64,000 nucleotides of DNA. Source: Caprella mutica. Taxonomy: Eukaryota > Arthropoda > Malacostraca > Amphipoda > Caprellidae. Under the pieces are notes generated by a model, which saw only the letters and a list, made by a program, of their open reading frames with translations, was not told where the DNA came from and did no database searches. Made by a program: the position numbers and the translations under genes. This document shows positions 44,321 to 56,800 of the stretch, in pieces. The stretch is from assembly GCA_947561585.1 (NCBI GenBank), contig CANNZV010001058.1, positions 186,001-250,000 on the forward strand, written 5' to 3'. Positions within the stretch are counted from its first letter, which is position 1, and each line of letters opens with the position of its first letter.

Positions 44321-45093
44321 TTTAATTAATTGGATTTTTTTTAAATTGGATTTTTAGCTATTTATTCCATGTTACCAACTTACCATTAATTTTCGGTGGA
44401 TAATTTGGGAAAATATTGGTGGATCAGCAAAATTACTGGAAATTTATGGTGGATTTTTTCAGCTTTTTGAAAAAGTCAGTGGGATTCTGTGCACCAAATA
44501 CAGACTGGGACCAAAGGACAGCAGCCAGCAGAAGTTTCAATTTTACAAAAATCAATTGACTTAGGTAAACAAGGGTGAAGGCTCCAAGTAATTTAAGAAA
44601 GTATTCAGGCATGCAATTTCTTAATAAAATTCTTAAATTAAATCTAAGTTGGACTGTAGGTGCCAGCCTCCAGGTGGTGACTACTGAGTAGCTACTGACT
44701 AGTTAGGTAAATATACTTTTTTTGACACAATCTATAGATTACATTTACCATAATTCATTGATTATCTAGTTAGTAACTATACATGAGACATGATATAATG
44801 CTACTGACATCACTGACTTGTGACCTAATTCTCAAAATTAAGAACAAAAACAAGGGCTTTGGCCTTAGCGACGATAAAACAGACAGCGAAATTACATGAA
44901 ACTCGGAATGTCTAATTATAAATAAGATAGACTCTAATATTTTAATGATTTCAAGCGAAAGACTTTCTTACTCCAAAAAACACAATATAATTATTTTTTA
45001 TCATCATACCGTGGAATAATAAGTTATTGAGCAGTTATAATATATGCATGTTTTTTCTTTCACTGACAAGAGATACCTTGCTTTTTCAATACT
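44321..45093. other. Spacer
   Basis: Apart from the duplicated segment at 44410-44512 no feature is recognised. Confidence 0.4.
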
Positions 45094-45097
45094 TTAA

Positions 45098-45672
45098 AGG
45101 TCCTCTCGATCCAGGCTCCGGGAAAAAAATGAGTTTATTACATAATATTATAGAACTAAGGTCTACGATCATTATTTTGCAAACTGAATACAATTCAGTT
45201 CAGTATATATTGTATTATTTGTTTTTAAAGTTTTTTAATACTCTGTGGGCAACAATCGAGCGAATCTCCAACCTGACGCTGAGAAAGAAGATTGTACACT
45301 CTTTGTTTTGATTTCAAATTTAGATTTTTAAACAAACAATGCGTTCGTGGCCTTCTTTTAAGATATTAATTGCTTCTAAAAGTATATAAGCGTTTCTATA
45401 ATAAGTTCATCAAAATTTAAACCTTTAAACGAATAACAAATAGATTTATTAACCCAAATACCTAGTTGACAATCAAAACAAATGGTGTACATTCTTCTTC
45501 TTCAGACTGAAAATTAGAAAGTCGGAAGTAAAGTAGGTTTTGTAGAGTTTGGATTATGAAAATCATTAAAAGGATATAAAATCAAAAATACGCTATCCAA
45601 TTTTAAGGGGTTTGCAGTAAAATGATAAGAAACATTAGCCTCGTTGATTTAAACAATAAAAAAATTTATCAC
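45098..45672. mobile_element. AGGTCC foldback element, cluster copy 1
   Basis: Begins TTAA-AGGTCCTCTCGATCCAG and carries the family blocks (AAGATTGTACACTCTTTGTT, GCATATAAAAT-like). The right end is eroded where copy 2 begins. Confidence 0.85.
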
Positions 45673-46257
45673 CTTGAAGGACCTCTCCAGGCTCCATGAA
45701 AAAAATGAGTTTAATACATATTATTATAGAACTAAGGTCTACGATCATTATTCCGCAAACCTCATACAATTCGGTTCAGTATATATTTTATTATTTGCTT
45801 TTAAAGTTTTTTAGTACTCTGTGAGCAACACTCGAGCGAATCTCCAACCTGACGCTGAGAAAGAAGATTGTACACTCTTAGTTTTGATTTCAGATTTAGA
45901 TTTTTAAACAAACAATGCGTTTTTGGCCCTCTTTTAAGATATTAATTGTTTCTAAAAGTATATAAACGTTTCTATAATAAGTTTATTCAAATTTAAACCT
46001 TAAAACAAATAATAAATAAATTTATTAAACCAAATACCTAGCTGACAATCAAAACAAATGGTGTACATTCTTCTTCTTCAGACTGAAAATTAGAAAGTCT
46101 GAAGTAGAGTAGGTTTTGTAGAGTTTGGATTATAAAAATCTTTAAATGCATATAAAATTATAAATATGCTATCAAATTTTATGGAGTTTGCAGTAAAATG
46201 ATAAGAAACATTAGCCTCGTTGATTTAAGCAATAAAAAATATTGCTTGGAGGGGACC
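45673..46257. mobile_element. AGGTCC foldback element, cluster copy 2
   Basis: Begins AAGGACCTCTCCAGGCTCCA and ends CTTGGAGGGGACCT, followed by TTTA and the Harbinger-like MITE. Confidence 0.85.
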
Positions 46258-46261
46258 TTTA

Positions 46262-46815
46262 AGCCCGTATTACACTGTGGCGCTCGCCATAGCGATGTTG
46301 TCTCTCTCTACAGATATGGCGCTCATCATTCTCAAAATTGCTATTACACTAGACGAGTCGATATGGTGGTGATCGTGCATTGAAATTTAGGGAAAATTGA
46401 AAAATTTACTATGAAATGAATCGTACCAATAAAATTCAATGTCATCACGAATATATATTTAGTTAATTATCTTTTTGATAGTTGTGTGAAACAATTCCAT
46501 GCGTATATATTATAAAGTTTAATTCATTCCTTTTTTTGTATCGCGCAGTAGCCGTACATAGTCTTAAATAACTTTTAAAATGAAATAAAATACTTTTTCC
46601 ACTACTTCAAATCTCTTTAGCAGGCTTCAGTGACAATTTCATCACCTCTAAAATGGTGGCGGTGTTGGTTCTATCGCGCAGTGAGCGATCACAATTTCGT
46701 GGCGCTCGACAAGACGTACATTGTTCGCTATTAGAGAGAAAAGGGGCGGAGTTAGAGAGAAAAATAACCAAACTGTAGCGACCGCCATGGCGAGCGCCAC
46801 AGTGTAATACGGGCT
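46262..46815. mobile_element. Harbinger-like MITE with TTA duplication
   Basis: It begins AGCCCGTATTACACTGTGGC, continuing GCTCGCCAT, and ends in the inverse GGCGAGCGCCACAGTGTAAT, continuing ACGGGCT. TTA stands on both sides (46259-46261 and 46816-46818). Three-base TTA/TAA duplication and GCCCGTAT-type ends are typical of PIF/Harbinger. It is 554 bp, non-coding and richer in G+C than its surroundings. Confidence 0.85.
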
Positions 46816-46818
46816 TTA

Positions 46819-47360
46819 TTCAACGAGGCTAATGTTTCTTATCATTTTGCTACAAACCACATCGAATATGGTAGCATATTTTTGATTTTATATGCTTTTA
46901 AAGATTTTTATAACCAAAACTCTACAAAACCTATTTTACTTCCGACTTACTAATTTAAGAAATTTTCAGCCTGAAGAAAAAGAATGTACACCATTTGTTT
47001 TGATTGTCAACTAGGTATTAAGTTTAATAAATCCATTTAGTATTCGTGTAAAGCCACAAAATTGAATGAACTTATAATAGAAACGTTTATATACTTTAGG
47101 AATAAATTAATATCTAAAATAAAGGCCGAAAACTCATGTTTTTTTTATCAAATTAAAATTTTAATCAAAACAAAGAGTGTGCAATCTTCTTCTTGAGCAT
47201 CAGATTAGAGATTCGCTCAATTGTTGCTCACAGAGTATTAAAAAACTTTAAAAACAAATTATAAAATATATACTGAACCGAATTGTATGCGGTTTGCAGA
47301 ATGGATCGTAGACCCTAGTTCTATAATATTATGTAATAAACTAAATTTTTTCCCGGAGCC
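46819..47360. mobile_element. AGGTCC foldback element, cluster copy 3 (inverted)
   Basis: It runs in the opposite direction to its neighbours: TCAACGAGGCTAATGTTTCT near the left and TTTTTTCCCGGAGCC at the right. Its outer left 35 bases are missing at the junction with the Harbinger-like MITE. Confidence 0.8.
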
Positions 47361-47938
47361 TCTCTCCACGCTCCGGGGAAAAAAAGGAATTTATTACATA
47401 ATATTTTAGAACCAAGGTTTACGATAATTATCCTGCAAACCGCATACAATTCGGTTCAGTATATATTTTATTATTTGCTTTTAAAGTTTTTTAATACTCT
47501 GTGAGCAACAATCGAGCGAATCTCCAATCTGACGCTGAGAGAGAAGATTGTACACTCCATGTTTTGATTTCAAATTTAGATTTTTAAACAAACAATGCGT
47601 TTTTGGCCTTCTTTCAAGATATCAATTGTTTCCTAAAGTATATAAACGTTTCTATAATAAGTTAATCCAAATTTGAACCTTTAAAGGAATAGTAAATAGA
47701 TTTATTAAACCAAATACCTAGTAGACAATCAAAGCAAATGGTGTACATTCTTCTTCTTCAGACTGAAAATTAGAAAGTCTGAAGTAAAGTAGGTTTTGTA
47801 GAGTTTGGATTATAAAAATCTTTAAAAGCATATAAAATTAAAAATATGCTATCAAATTTGATGGGGTTTGCAGTAAAATAGTAAGAAACATCAGCCTCGT
47901 TGATTTAAGCAATAACAAAATTTGCTTGGAGGGGACCT
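47361..47938. mobile_element. AGGTCC foldback element, cluster copy 4
   Basis: It begins TCTCTCCACGCTCCGGGG and ends TTGCTTGGAGGGGACCTAT. It has the same order of internal blocks as copies 1 and 2. Confidence 0.85.
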
Positions 47939-48419
47939 ATAATATGTGATGGGAGAAGGTGGGGGAAGTGATGAAGGGGGGGGGGGATCGTGGAGCTTGA
48001 ATATAATTTGGTTTTAGAAAAAATTGCATATCGATTAATACTGTCAGTCGGTCTGTCCGTCACAATGTACGTTAATCCTTTAGCGGGCAAGTATCACTCG
48101 AGTGATACACCATTATTTTTAGTTCAGTTTTCTTCATGCATGTTTAGCTACCATTATATTGTATTAATAGACCACAGACAATAACAGACTTCGTTGAATT
48201 TCAAATACTTAATAAAAAATACAATGAAAATATTAGTTTCAAAAGAAATATAATTCTTCAAAAAAATAGAAGTGAAATACACAAGAAAAATAAATATCTT
48301 GAAGAGTGTTAAACTTAGACTTAAAAGAAGCTGTGTAGATTAGACCAAGACCAAAACCTATTTGTTGACTTCTCAATTTCGTGTATGCATTGAGAAGCTA
48401 GTATGAATTTAATAATTAT
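47939..48419. other. Spacer with a G-run
   Basis: A run of about ten G lies at about 47977-47986. The 61- and 64-codon frames here have no motif. Otherwise AT-rich. Confidence 0.4.
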
Positions 48420-48926
48420 GCATATGTTCCGCGCAATTTGCCGATTCTGTATAATCTCAAGAATGCTCTTCACTTCTTTAGGTTCATGAAAACGCGCAGC
48501 GCATTCTCGCATGTACAAGAATGTAATTTATGGAAAACTTTTCTTAATATTTTATTTAATTCAAAAGACTATATATTTTACATTTTACAATGAGGTTAAT
48601 TCCAAACGTTTGGTAAAATGTTTAATATCTCAGTAAAATTAAAATACCAGTTTCGTTCAAGTTTTCTTTGAGTAACTTACTCAAGCTTAATTACCAATAT
48701 TTACCTAGTTACTATGTATAGCTTTAATATCATATTATGATTAGATGGAACAATTATTAAATGCATAAATAATTGCTTATCTACTCCATAACTGTTGCTC
48801 CTTCTTCATATATACTCTTTACCTGCCTTGCACACTCTCAAGATTGTCGCGCATTTCAATGATCAAAAAAAAGAGCGCAGCGCATTCTCGAGATTGTGCA
48901 AATCAGAAAATTGCGCAGAACACATA
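48420..48926. mobile_element. GTTCCGCGCAATT-family element, copy 2 (uninterrupted)
   Basis: It starts ATATGTTCCGCGCAATTTGC and ends AAATTGCGCAGAACACATA as an inverted pair. The reverse complement of its interior matches both sides of the insertion in the copy at 5772-7101 (AAACGTTTGGAATTAACCTC on one side, TATATAGTCTTTTGAATT on the other). It therefore shows the site before the MULE-related element entered. Confidence 0.7.
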
Positions 48927-49384
48927 CATTATTTGATTGAAAAGATTCAAACTCAACGGGAAATCCATAATATTAGAGGTTATTTAAACTCTGCGTTGAA
49001 GGTTTTTTCAGGTTTCAAGCTTTTGAATAGAAAGATTTCTATTCATCATCAGGAGAAGGGTGGAAAACCCTGGACCTGACAATGAATTGTATGACCAATA
49101 GTTGTATGTTGGATACCGTCTTTCTATTTCAGTTATCTATCCTATAGTTTATTAATATTTATTAATCTATCAAATATTAAAATATGAGACAAAAAAAAGA
49201 AAGATTTTTTTCTTACTACCTATAGCTATTGCTGACTATATTAATTCTCTAGAAAAACTCTACTTTCTTATATATGTAACAAAATCTAATGTGTTTTATT
49301 GTTCTCAAGTGTCTTCTCTTTTCTATGTGTGTCCTCTATTCCTAATGCGCTACTTAATTGTTGGTATATGAGTGTCCTCTTGAT
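48927..49384. other. Spacer leading into the 20-bp satellite context
   Basis: Mostly AT-rich. The last 80 bases contain GTGTCCTC words like those of the 20-bp array at 51175-51698, so the hAT-like element at 49385 appears to have entered the edge of that array. Confidence 0.45.
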
Positions 49385-51166
49385 AGAGATGGGCGGGAAA
49401 GTACTTCCCAAGTACCAAGTAAAAGTACTAAGTAACAAGTAAGTACTTCAAGTACTACTTGAAGTACTTTCTAAAAAGTACTTTGAATAATTACTTAGAA
49501 GTACTTTTTACAAGTAATTGTTACTTTCGAAGTAAAAAGTACTTTGCAAAGTACATTTTTTCCTTTCAGTCAAGAGATTTTAAAAGATTAGTTCTAAAAT
49601 CTCTACAAAATTAATTCTTTTTCTCATCAAAACTGTATTTACAGCAACTGGATAAAAACTAGAGTTTGAAGAGGTCCAACATGTTGGAAAATTATTTGGC
49701 AAGCTTTAAAATTGAAAACTTAGTCAAACAGTAGAATCGAAAACTAAGACTGTAAGACATTGTATACTTTTATGTGACGGTGAATATTTATATTTTCTGA
49801 CATACAATCATATATAGAGACTATGAGTTATATTGACCAATTTAAGTACATTGAATATAATTATTTTGTGATACCTAGATATCACAACCAATATTTACCA
49901 AACACATTGACGAATTATAAGCGTGTGGACGTGTACAGTGAGTCAATGTGATGATGTACTATCAGAGAAAAGAGTCACTGTGATGATGTACTATCAGAGT
50001 AAAGAGTCACTGTGATGATGTACTATCAGAGAAAAGAGTCACTATGATGATGTACTATCAGAGAAAAGAGTCATTGTGATGATGTACTATCAGAGAAAAG
50101 AGTCACTGTGATGATGTACTATCAGAGAAAAGTCATTGTGGTGATGTACTATCAGAGAAAAGAGTCACTGTGATGATATACTATCAGAGTAGAGAGTCAC
50201 TGTGATGATGTACTATCAGAGAAAAGTCACTGTGGTGATGTACCATCAGAAAAAAAGAGTCACTGTGATGATGTACTATCAGAAAAGAGAATTATTGTGA
50301 TGATGTACTATCAGAGAAAAGAGTCACTGTGATGATGTACTATCAGAGGAAAGGGTCACTGTGATGATGTACTATCAGAGAAAAGAGTCACTGTGATGAT
50401 GTACTATCAGAGTAAAGAGTCACTGTGATGATGTGCTATCAGAGTAAAGAGTCACTGTGATGATGCACTATCAGAGAAAAGAGTCATTGTGATGATGTAC
50501 TATCAGAGAAAAGAGTCACGGTGATGATATACTATCAGAGAAAAGAGTCACTGTGATGATGTACTATCAGAGAAAAGTCATTGTGGTGATGTACTATCAG
50601 AGAAAAGAGTCACTGTGATGATGTTCTATCTGAGAAAAGTCACTGTGGTGATGTACCATCAGAAAAAAAGAGTCACTGTGGTGATGTACTAGCAGAGAAA
50701 AGAATTATTACTGTGATGATGTACTATCAGAGAAAAGAGTCACTGTGATGATGTACTATCAGAGAAAAGAGTCACTGTGATGATGTAGTATCAGAGAAAA
50801 GAGTCACTATGTTGATGTACTATCAGAGAAAAAAGTCAATGAGAAGATGTACTATCAGAGAAAAAAGTCACTGAGAAGATGTTCTATCAGAGAAAAAAGT
50901 CACTGTGATGATGTTCTATCAGAGAAAAAAGTCACTGAGAAGATATTCTATCAGAGTTAACAGTATAAATTATTAGTCTTTAAATTGTATAGTAAATGTA
51001 CTTGGTACTTGAAAGTTCTTTAAAAAGTACTTAGTACTTGTACTTTGAAAGTACTTTTTTATTTGAGTACTTGGGTAACTACTTCAAGTACATTGATTTA
51101 CGAGTACTTTTACTTAGTACTTAAGTACTTTCGATGTACTTTTCGCCCATCTCTGGCGGGCTGAGG
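49385..51166. mobile_element. hAT-like element filled with a satellite
   Basis: The left end AGAGATGGGCGGGAAAGTAC pairs with AGTACTTTCGATGTACTTTT and CGCCCATCTCT near the right end (to 51154). AGTACTT-rich arms of about 170 bases lie inside both ends. CTCTTGAT stands before the left end (49377-49384) and again at 51167-51174. The right copy is 12 bases beyond the inverted repeat, and the host array itself contains CTCTTGAT, so the duplication is not certain. GAGATGGGC ends occur in many hAT elements. No transposase. Confidence 0.65.
49940..50956. repeat. 32-bp satellite inside the hAT-like element
   Basis: About 32 units of AGTCACTGTGATGATGTACT followed by ATCAGAGAAAAG. Length variants lack AG or carry an extra TTA, and there is a cluster of GAGAAGATG variants at the right end. 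Unit divergence is higher than in the 36-bp and 21-bp arrays. Confidence 0.93.
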
Positions 51167-51174
51167 CTCTTGAT

Positions 51175-51698
51175 AGATAAATGTGTCCCCTTGATCCCAA
51201 AAGTGTCTTCTTGAACCTAAGTATACTCTCCTAATACTAAGTGTGTCCTCTTGATTCTAAATATGCTCTCTTAATAATAAGTGTGTCCTCTTGACTCTAA
51301 GTGTGTCCTCTTGATCCTAAGTATGCTCTCTTAATACTAAGTGTGTCCTCTTGATCCTTAGTATGCTCTCTTGATCCTAAGTGTGTCCTCTTGATCCTAG
51401 GTGTGTCCTCTTGATCCTAAGTATGCTCTCTTGATCCTAAGTGTGTCCTCTTGATCCTAAGTGTGTCCTCTTGATCCTAAGTGTGTCCTCTTGATCCTAA
51501 GTATGTATTCTTATTCCTAAGTGTGTCCTGTTTATCCTAATTAAGTGTGTCCTGTTGATCCTAAGTGTGTCGTCTTAATCCTAAGTGTGTCTTGTTTATC
51601 CTAAGTGTCTCCTGTTGATCCCAAGTGTGCCTGTTGATCAAAAATGTGTCCTGTTGTTCCAAAGTGTGTCCTGTTGTTCCTAAGTGTGTCCTCTTAGG
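51175..51698. repeat. 20-bp satellite
   Basis: About 26 units of TAAGTGTGTCCTCTTGATCC, with GTATGCTCTC variants. Toward the right the unit shifts to GTCCTGTTGATC. No coding sequence. Confidence 0.92.
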
Positions 51699-51739
51699 AG
51701 GAAATGTTAGTAAATATTTTTTGAAAGAAGTAAACAATC

Positions 51740-51950
51740 GTCCACGGTCATCTCGTCCATGGACATTTTGTCCAACGGACATTTTGTCCAACGGACATTT
51801 CGTCCAACGGACATTTCGTCCAACGGACATTTCGTCCAACGGACATTTCGTCCAACGGACATTTCGTCCAACGGACATTTCGTCCAGCGGACATTTCGTC
51901 AACGGACATTTCGTCCACGAACATTTCGTCCACGGACAATTCGTCCAGGA
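51740..51950. repeat. 16-bp minisatellite
   Basis: About twelve units of GTCCAACGGACATTTC, bounded by GTCCACGG on both sides. The wording (CGTCCACGGAC / CGAATTTTCCGTGGAC) recalls the outer arrays of the MULE-related elements, but no core or partner array follows. Open frames on both strands are by-products. Confidence 0.92.
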
Positions 51951-52600
51951 ATTGCTTTATTTTGTATTATATTTATTGTGTGCAAATATTTTATATTTTT
52001 TATATTATTTATATAGATTCTGCAATATGAAAGTATTTAACACTCTTATTTGATGGTAATTAGAAATGTATGGTCTTTTCCTAAATTCTTATTGCAATCT
52101 TTTCATCCTGTTGGCCAGCATTATTAAAATAATAAAAGTGAAAACTTTTTAATGATATTCAGGCAGGCCCCATTTTTAGTGCACACGAGTATTATAAAAT
52201 CTGCTTAATTACCTGGCATGTATCGATGTTATTACAGTACATAAACATAGAAAACGTAGTCATTTTTTTGTGGTGTATATTTCACAGTAACTACAATAAT
52301 CATCAATAGTAGTCATATATTTTTCAATTTTCTGAATATCTAAACTAAAAAAAATTACAATTTGATATTCTTGATTCTAAAGATGAATCAAAATTGTCAA
52401 AGCGTTAAAATGTATTAAAATAAATATAATAAAAACTTCAAAAATGAAAGGTGAAAAAATATTAATTCTTAGTTCTGTTTTTACTGAATGGAAAGAGAGG
52501 TGCGAGTTAAGATTAAATATGATTTTCAAAGAGATATAAGCTATTTTTTGTAAATAATAATTATATATAAACTATATTATTACTATATACTTAACTAATA
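51951..52600. other. AT-rich spacer
   Basis: Nothing recognised. Confidence 0.4.
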
Positions 52601-52914
52601 ATTGATAAGATAACCAAGACTTACGTAGTAAGTTGAAGGTTGTCTTCAATTACCTGGAGACTTTCTTGTTCTTTCTCTGGAGTGTGTATAAGAGATGCCA
52701 ACTAGTGAGAGATAGCAGGTTACTCCAAGGCATGAATGTGTCTAAGTACTCAGTTTTCAAAGCTCGAGTCCCAGTGATGCCTAATTTTAAAAGATGGTGT
52801 TCGGGTGGGACTTACCTGGGTGGGATAGAACACCTCCAGGAAAGAACAAGAAAGTCTCCAGGTAATTGAAGACAACCTTCAACCTACTACGTAAGTCTTG
52901 GTTACCTTATCAAT
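52601..52914. repeat. Long hairpin with 80-bp arms
   Basis: ATTGATAAGATAACCAAGAC begins the left arm (to about 52681), and its inverse ends the right arm (52833-52914, GTCTTGGTTACCTTATCAAT). The arms match almost without gaps, and the loop is about 150 bases. Transcribed, it would form a long double-stranded stem. After it, 52915-52973 repeats 52651-52709 in direct orientation (CTTTCTCTGGAGTGTGTATA, then AACTAGTGAGA). Confidence 0.85.
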
Positions 52915-52973
52915 TACTTTATGACCTTCTTGTTCTTTCTCTGGAGTGTGTATAAGAGGTTCCAACTAGTGAG

Positions 52974-53805
52974 ACTTCAAAGCAGCAGCACTGGGACGAG
53001 AGAGATGGTCAAACCAAAAACAATTTAACTAAAAGTGCTTGAACATTTGAATTTGACCATCAAGCTGTCTGAAATATATCGTCAATGGGCATTCTATTCA
53101 TTAGCATTCTAATGCTATGAGCCTTAAAGAAGGATGCATCTAAACCAACTTCATGATATATTTTAAATCCAACGACTAAGCGAACAGGAGGTAATAGGTT
53201 TAAATAGTTTCTTAAACTGACAAACATCTACGATAGATATCCGCGAAAAATGATTGTTTCTTTCAAATGAAGTCTAAAATTAGACATGGGCAGATTAAGG
53301 AATTCACACTCTAATTGCGAAACGTAATCGTTCATTCCTATTTCTAGAATTACATATCATCTCATGAATGGAATGTAAAATCATCTAATAATTCTATATT
53401 ATCAACATTTGTGAAAAAAGAAATCGCACTATTATTAATAAGCATAATACATTTAAAGGATATCATATTCAGTAAGATATCTTCAATTGGAGAATAATTC
53501 AAAGAATTCAAATTTTCTATAGAAACATCAAAATAAACTAACGATGGTTAGGCGGATCAGAGTGGAAATAAATACAATCAACGTAATTAAACTGCATGGG
53601 ATCTCAATTTTCCCTGCGAGAAAAAAGTAGCCTCTTAAAATAGTGTTTAAATTGACTTTTAGTTCTCAATCATGATGCGAAAATTATTGATAAGAAAAGA
53701 ATTTCTATATATTTATTAAACCAAGAGCCCTAATCTAAAGAGAGGCGTCAGTCTTGAACACTAATAGAAAAAGGAGTGACTGTAGTCGTCTTGCTAATAA
53801 CTGCT
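52974..53805. other. Spacer
   Basis: AT-rich. No array, exon or paired transposon end was recognised. Confidence 0.4.
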
Positions 53806-56800
53806 AATGATAATGATAATGATAATTTTATTGAATAAGACATTAGTACAATAGAAAAAGAAAAGAAATAACATTAAAAAAAAATATTCAAGCCCTTTCG
53901 AAGTTCTATACATAGAACTTTTTGGGCAATTACACAGCTAAATGATTGTAAATTTTATATTAAAACCTAAGCAAAACAAGAAAAATCATAATCAAAATAC
54001 AAAAATAAATAAAACAGAAAGTATTCACAGTAAAAGAAAAAATAACACAGGGATACATTGACTAATAATATACTCCTTGTATCTCCTCTTGAAGACATCA
54101 ACGGAACAACTATTTCTGATGTTAATAGGAATGGAGTTCCAAGATTTAGGACCAGTGAATTTGAGGGATTTCTGACATTGGGTAAGGCGCTGGAATGATG
54201 AATAAGCATTAAAAGAAGATCTGATATCATGGCTATGTTCGGGATAGGCGAGATGACCTGATGAGTTAAGCTTAAACATTTGAATACCTAGATTAAACTT
54301 ATAGATATCTTGAACAGAAAGAATATTAGTTTGTAAGAAAAGTGGTTTAGAGGGTGCAAGATAGTCAGAAGATGTTATTGATCTAATTATTTTTTTCTGA
54401 ATTATTATAAGAGGATTTATATGAATCTGAGAAGTGCCACCCCATATCTGGACTCCATACAAAAGATAGGGGTAAACAAGTGAATAGCATAAATTAATGA
54501 GTAATCTTCTGGGTAATATATAGACTATTGATTTTATAAAAGATGCCTGCAGTTTTAGATAATTTGGAACATATGTGACAAATATGCTGGGAAAAGGTAA
54601 GACGATTATCCAATTTAATACCCAGAAATGTAATACAATCGCTGAAATGGATAGGACTGTCATTGATTTTGAGAGTTAAAGAAGATTGAATTAAATTTCT
54701 ACGATTTGAGAAAAGCAGAGCAGTAGTCTTTTCGGAATTAAGTGAAAGCCTATTATTAATGGTCCATTCATAAAGTTGAGCAAGATTTACATTTGATTTA
54801 TCAGTAAGAGCAGGGAAATCTTCATCGCTACACGATATAGTGGTGTCGTCAGCAAAAAGAGTAAAATTTGAATCATTTGATATTTCGGTGACATCATTTA
54901 TATTAATTAGAAAGAGAAGGGGACCCAGGACACTACCCTGAGGCACTCCTGACGACACCACCCCCGTGCTAGAAAACGCAGTACTAATCTTCACACTCTG
55001 AGTCCGATTCTGTAAATAACTCCGGAACCATGACAATGTTATGCCTCGGACACCATAGACAGAAAGCTTACGTAAAAGAAGTACATGATCAACAGTATCA
55101 AACGCTTTACGAAGGTCAATAGAAATTCCGACTGTATGCCTCCTACAATTTAGTTCATGGTAAATATTTTCAATTAAGTTCAAAATAGCATCAGTGGTGT
55201 TCCTTGACCGTCGGAAACCAAATTGATAATCACTTAAAACATCAAATTTATCCAAAAAATCCGAAAGTCGAGTACTAACACACTTCTCGAAAACTTTACT
55301 GAGAAGTGGTAAAATAGATATCGGCCTGTAGTTATTTACCTTGGACTCAGAGCATGACTTAAACAAAGGAATAACAACAGCTTTCTTTGAACAATCAGGA
55401 AAAATACCACTAGACAAAGATTTGTTAATAATTGCACATAAAGGAATAGACAAACTACTTATAACAATCTTAAATATTCTAGTTGGAACATCATAGAGAC
55501 CATAAGAGGAGTTCTTGAGACGAGATACAATATTACTAATTTCAGCTTCACACACTGGATTGAAGTACATAGAATTAGCAATGTTCACAGAAATGTTATC
55601 GATAGGATTAGAAGTAGGGGGAGGAATCTCAGAATTTAATTCAGTAGCAACATTAATAAAGTATCTGTTAAAAGACTCTGCAATATTCAGATCACCGCTC
55701 ACCTCAATATCGTCGACAGTCAAGGAAGTTATTAATTTAGGGTGTTTTTTATTAGCAATAAGATCACCTATCAATTTCCAGGTAGATTTCATATCATTTT
55801 TACAATTCTGAAAGGCATTCGAATGATAGTTTCTTTTCGATCGAGTAATCAAATTGGTGAGCCTATTTCTAAAACTCTTATAAAATGTCTCTGAAATGAG
55901 ATTCAGTTTAAAACCCCTTATAATAGTCAGACTTTAATTTGATGGCCTTCAATATATCTGATGTCAACCATGGCTTGCAGAGTCTCTTTTTAGATACATA
56001 TTTTATTTTCAAAGGAAAACTCCTACAATATAATCTGTTTACAATTTCAATAAACTTACAAATATCCGTATTAACATCATTATCAAGACAACCCCAATTT
56101 ATTTCTCTACAGTCCGCCAAAAATCTCCGTTTATTACTTAAAGAGTGGTCACGAAATTCTATTTTAACCAAACATTCATCATCAAGAACAAAACTACTTA
56201 TCAAGAAAAATACTGGTAAATGGTCAGTGTGCTCAAATAGCATTATGCCAGAATAGACGCTATCATAATTATTGTACCATATATGGTCAATAAGAGATGG
56301 ACTGCCTACCTGATTGCCACTAGGAAATCTAGTAGGTTTTGTTATATATGGGAGAAAATTCATGGAGTGCATACTAAAAACAAAATTTCTTATACCCAAA
56401 CATGACTCCTCATAACCTATCAAATTAATATTCAAATCACCTGTAACAATAGTCTCACAGTTACTCAGGAGTGAATCACTCAAAATAAATATCACGTGAC
56501 TTAGAAAATCATCGAGTGAACCATTAGGTGGGCGGTAAATAGCAACAACAAAAATAGATCTCCTCCCATCCATGAACAAACATGACTCAATATGTTCATT
56601 TACAAAAGAAAGATGCTCCACCTTCCTTACAGTTAATTGGTCAGAAAAAAACACTGACACCCCCCCTCCACCTCCCCCCTCCCTCCAGCTATGATGTCCC
56701 ATGAAGCTTCCAAAGTTCAACCCTTCATCTCCAGAAAATCTAGTTTCTGTAAGTACGACCAAATTAAATTCTATTTTCAACGTTTGTAAAAATCCATAAA

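Noticed and set aside
45027..45311. 94-codon plus frame in the foldback cluster
   Set aside because: It is not preserved in the other copies of the same element, so it is a chance frame.
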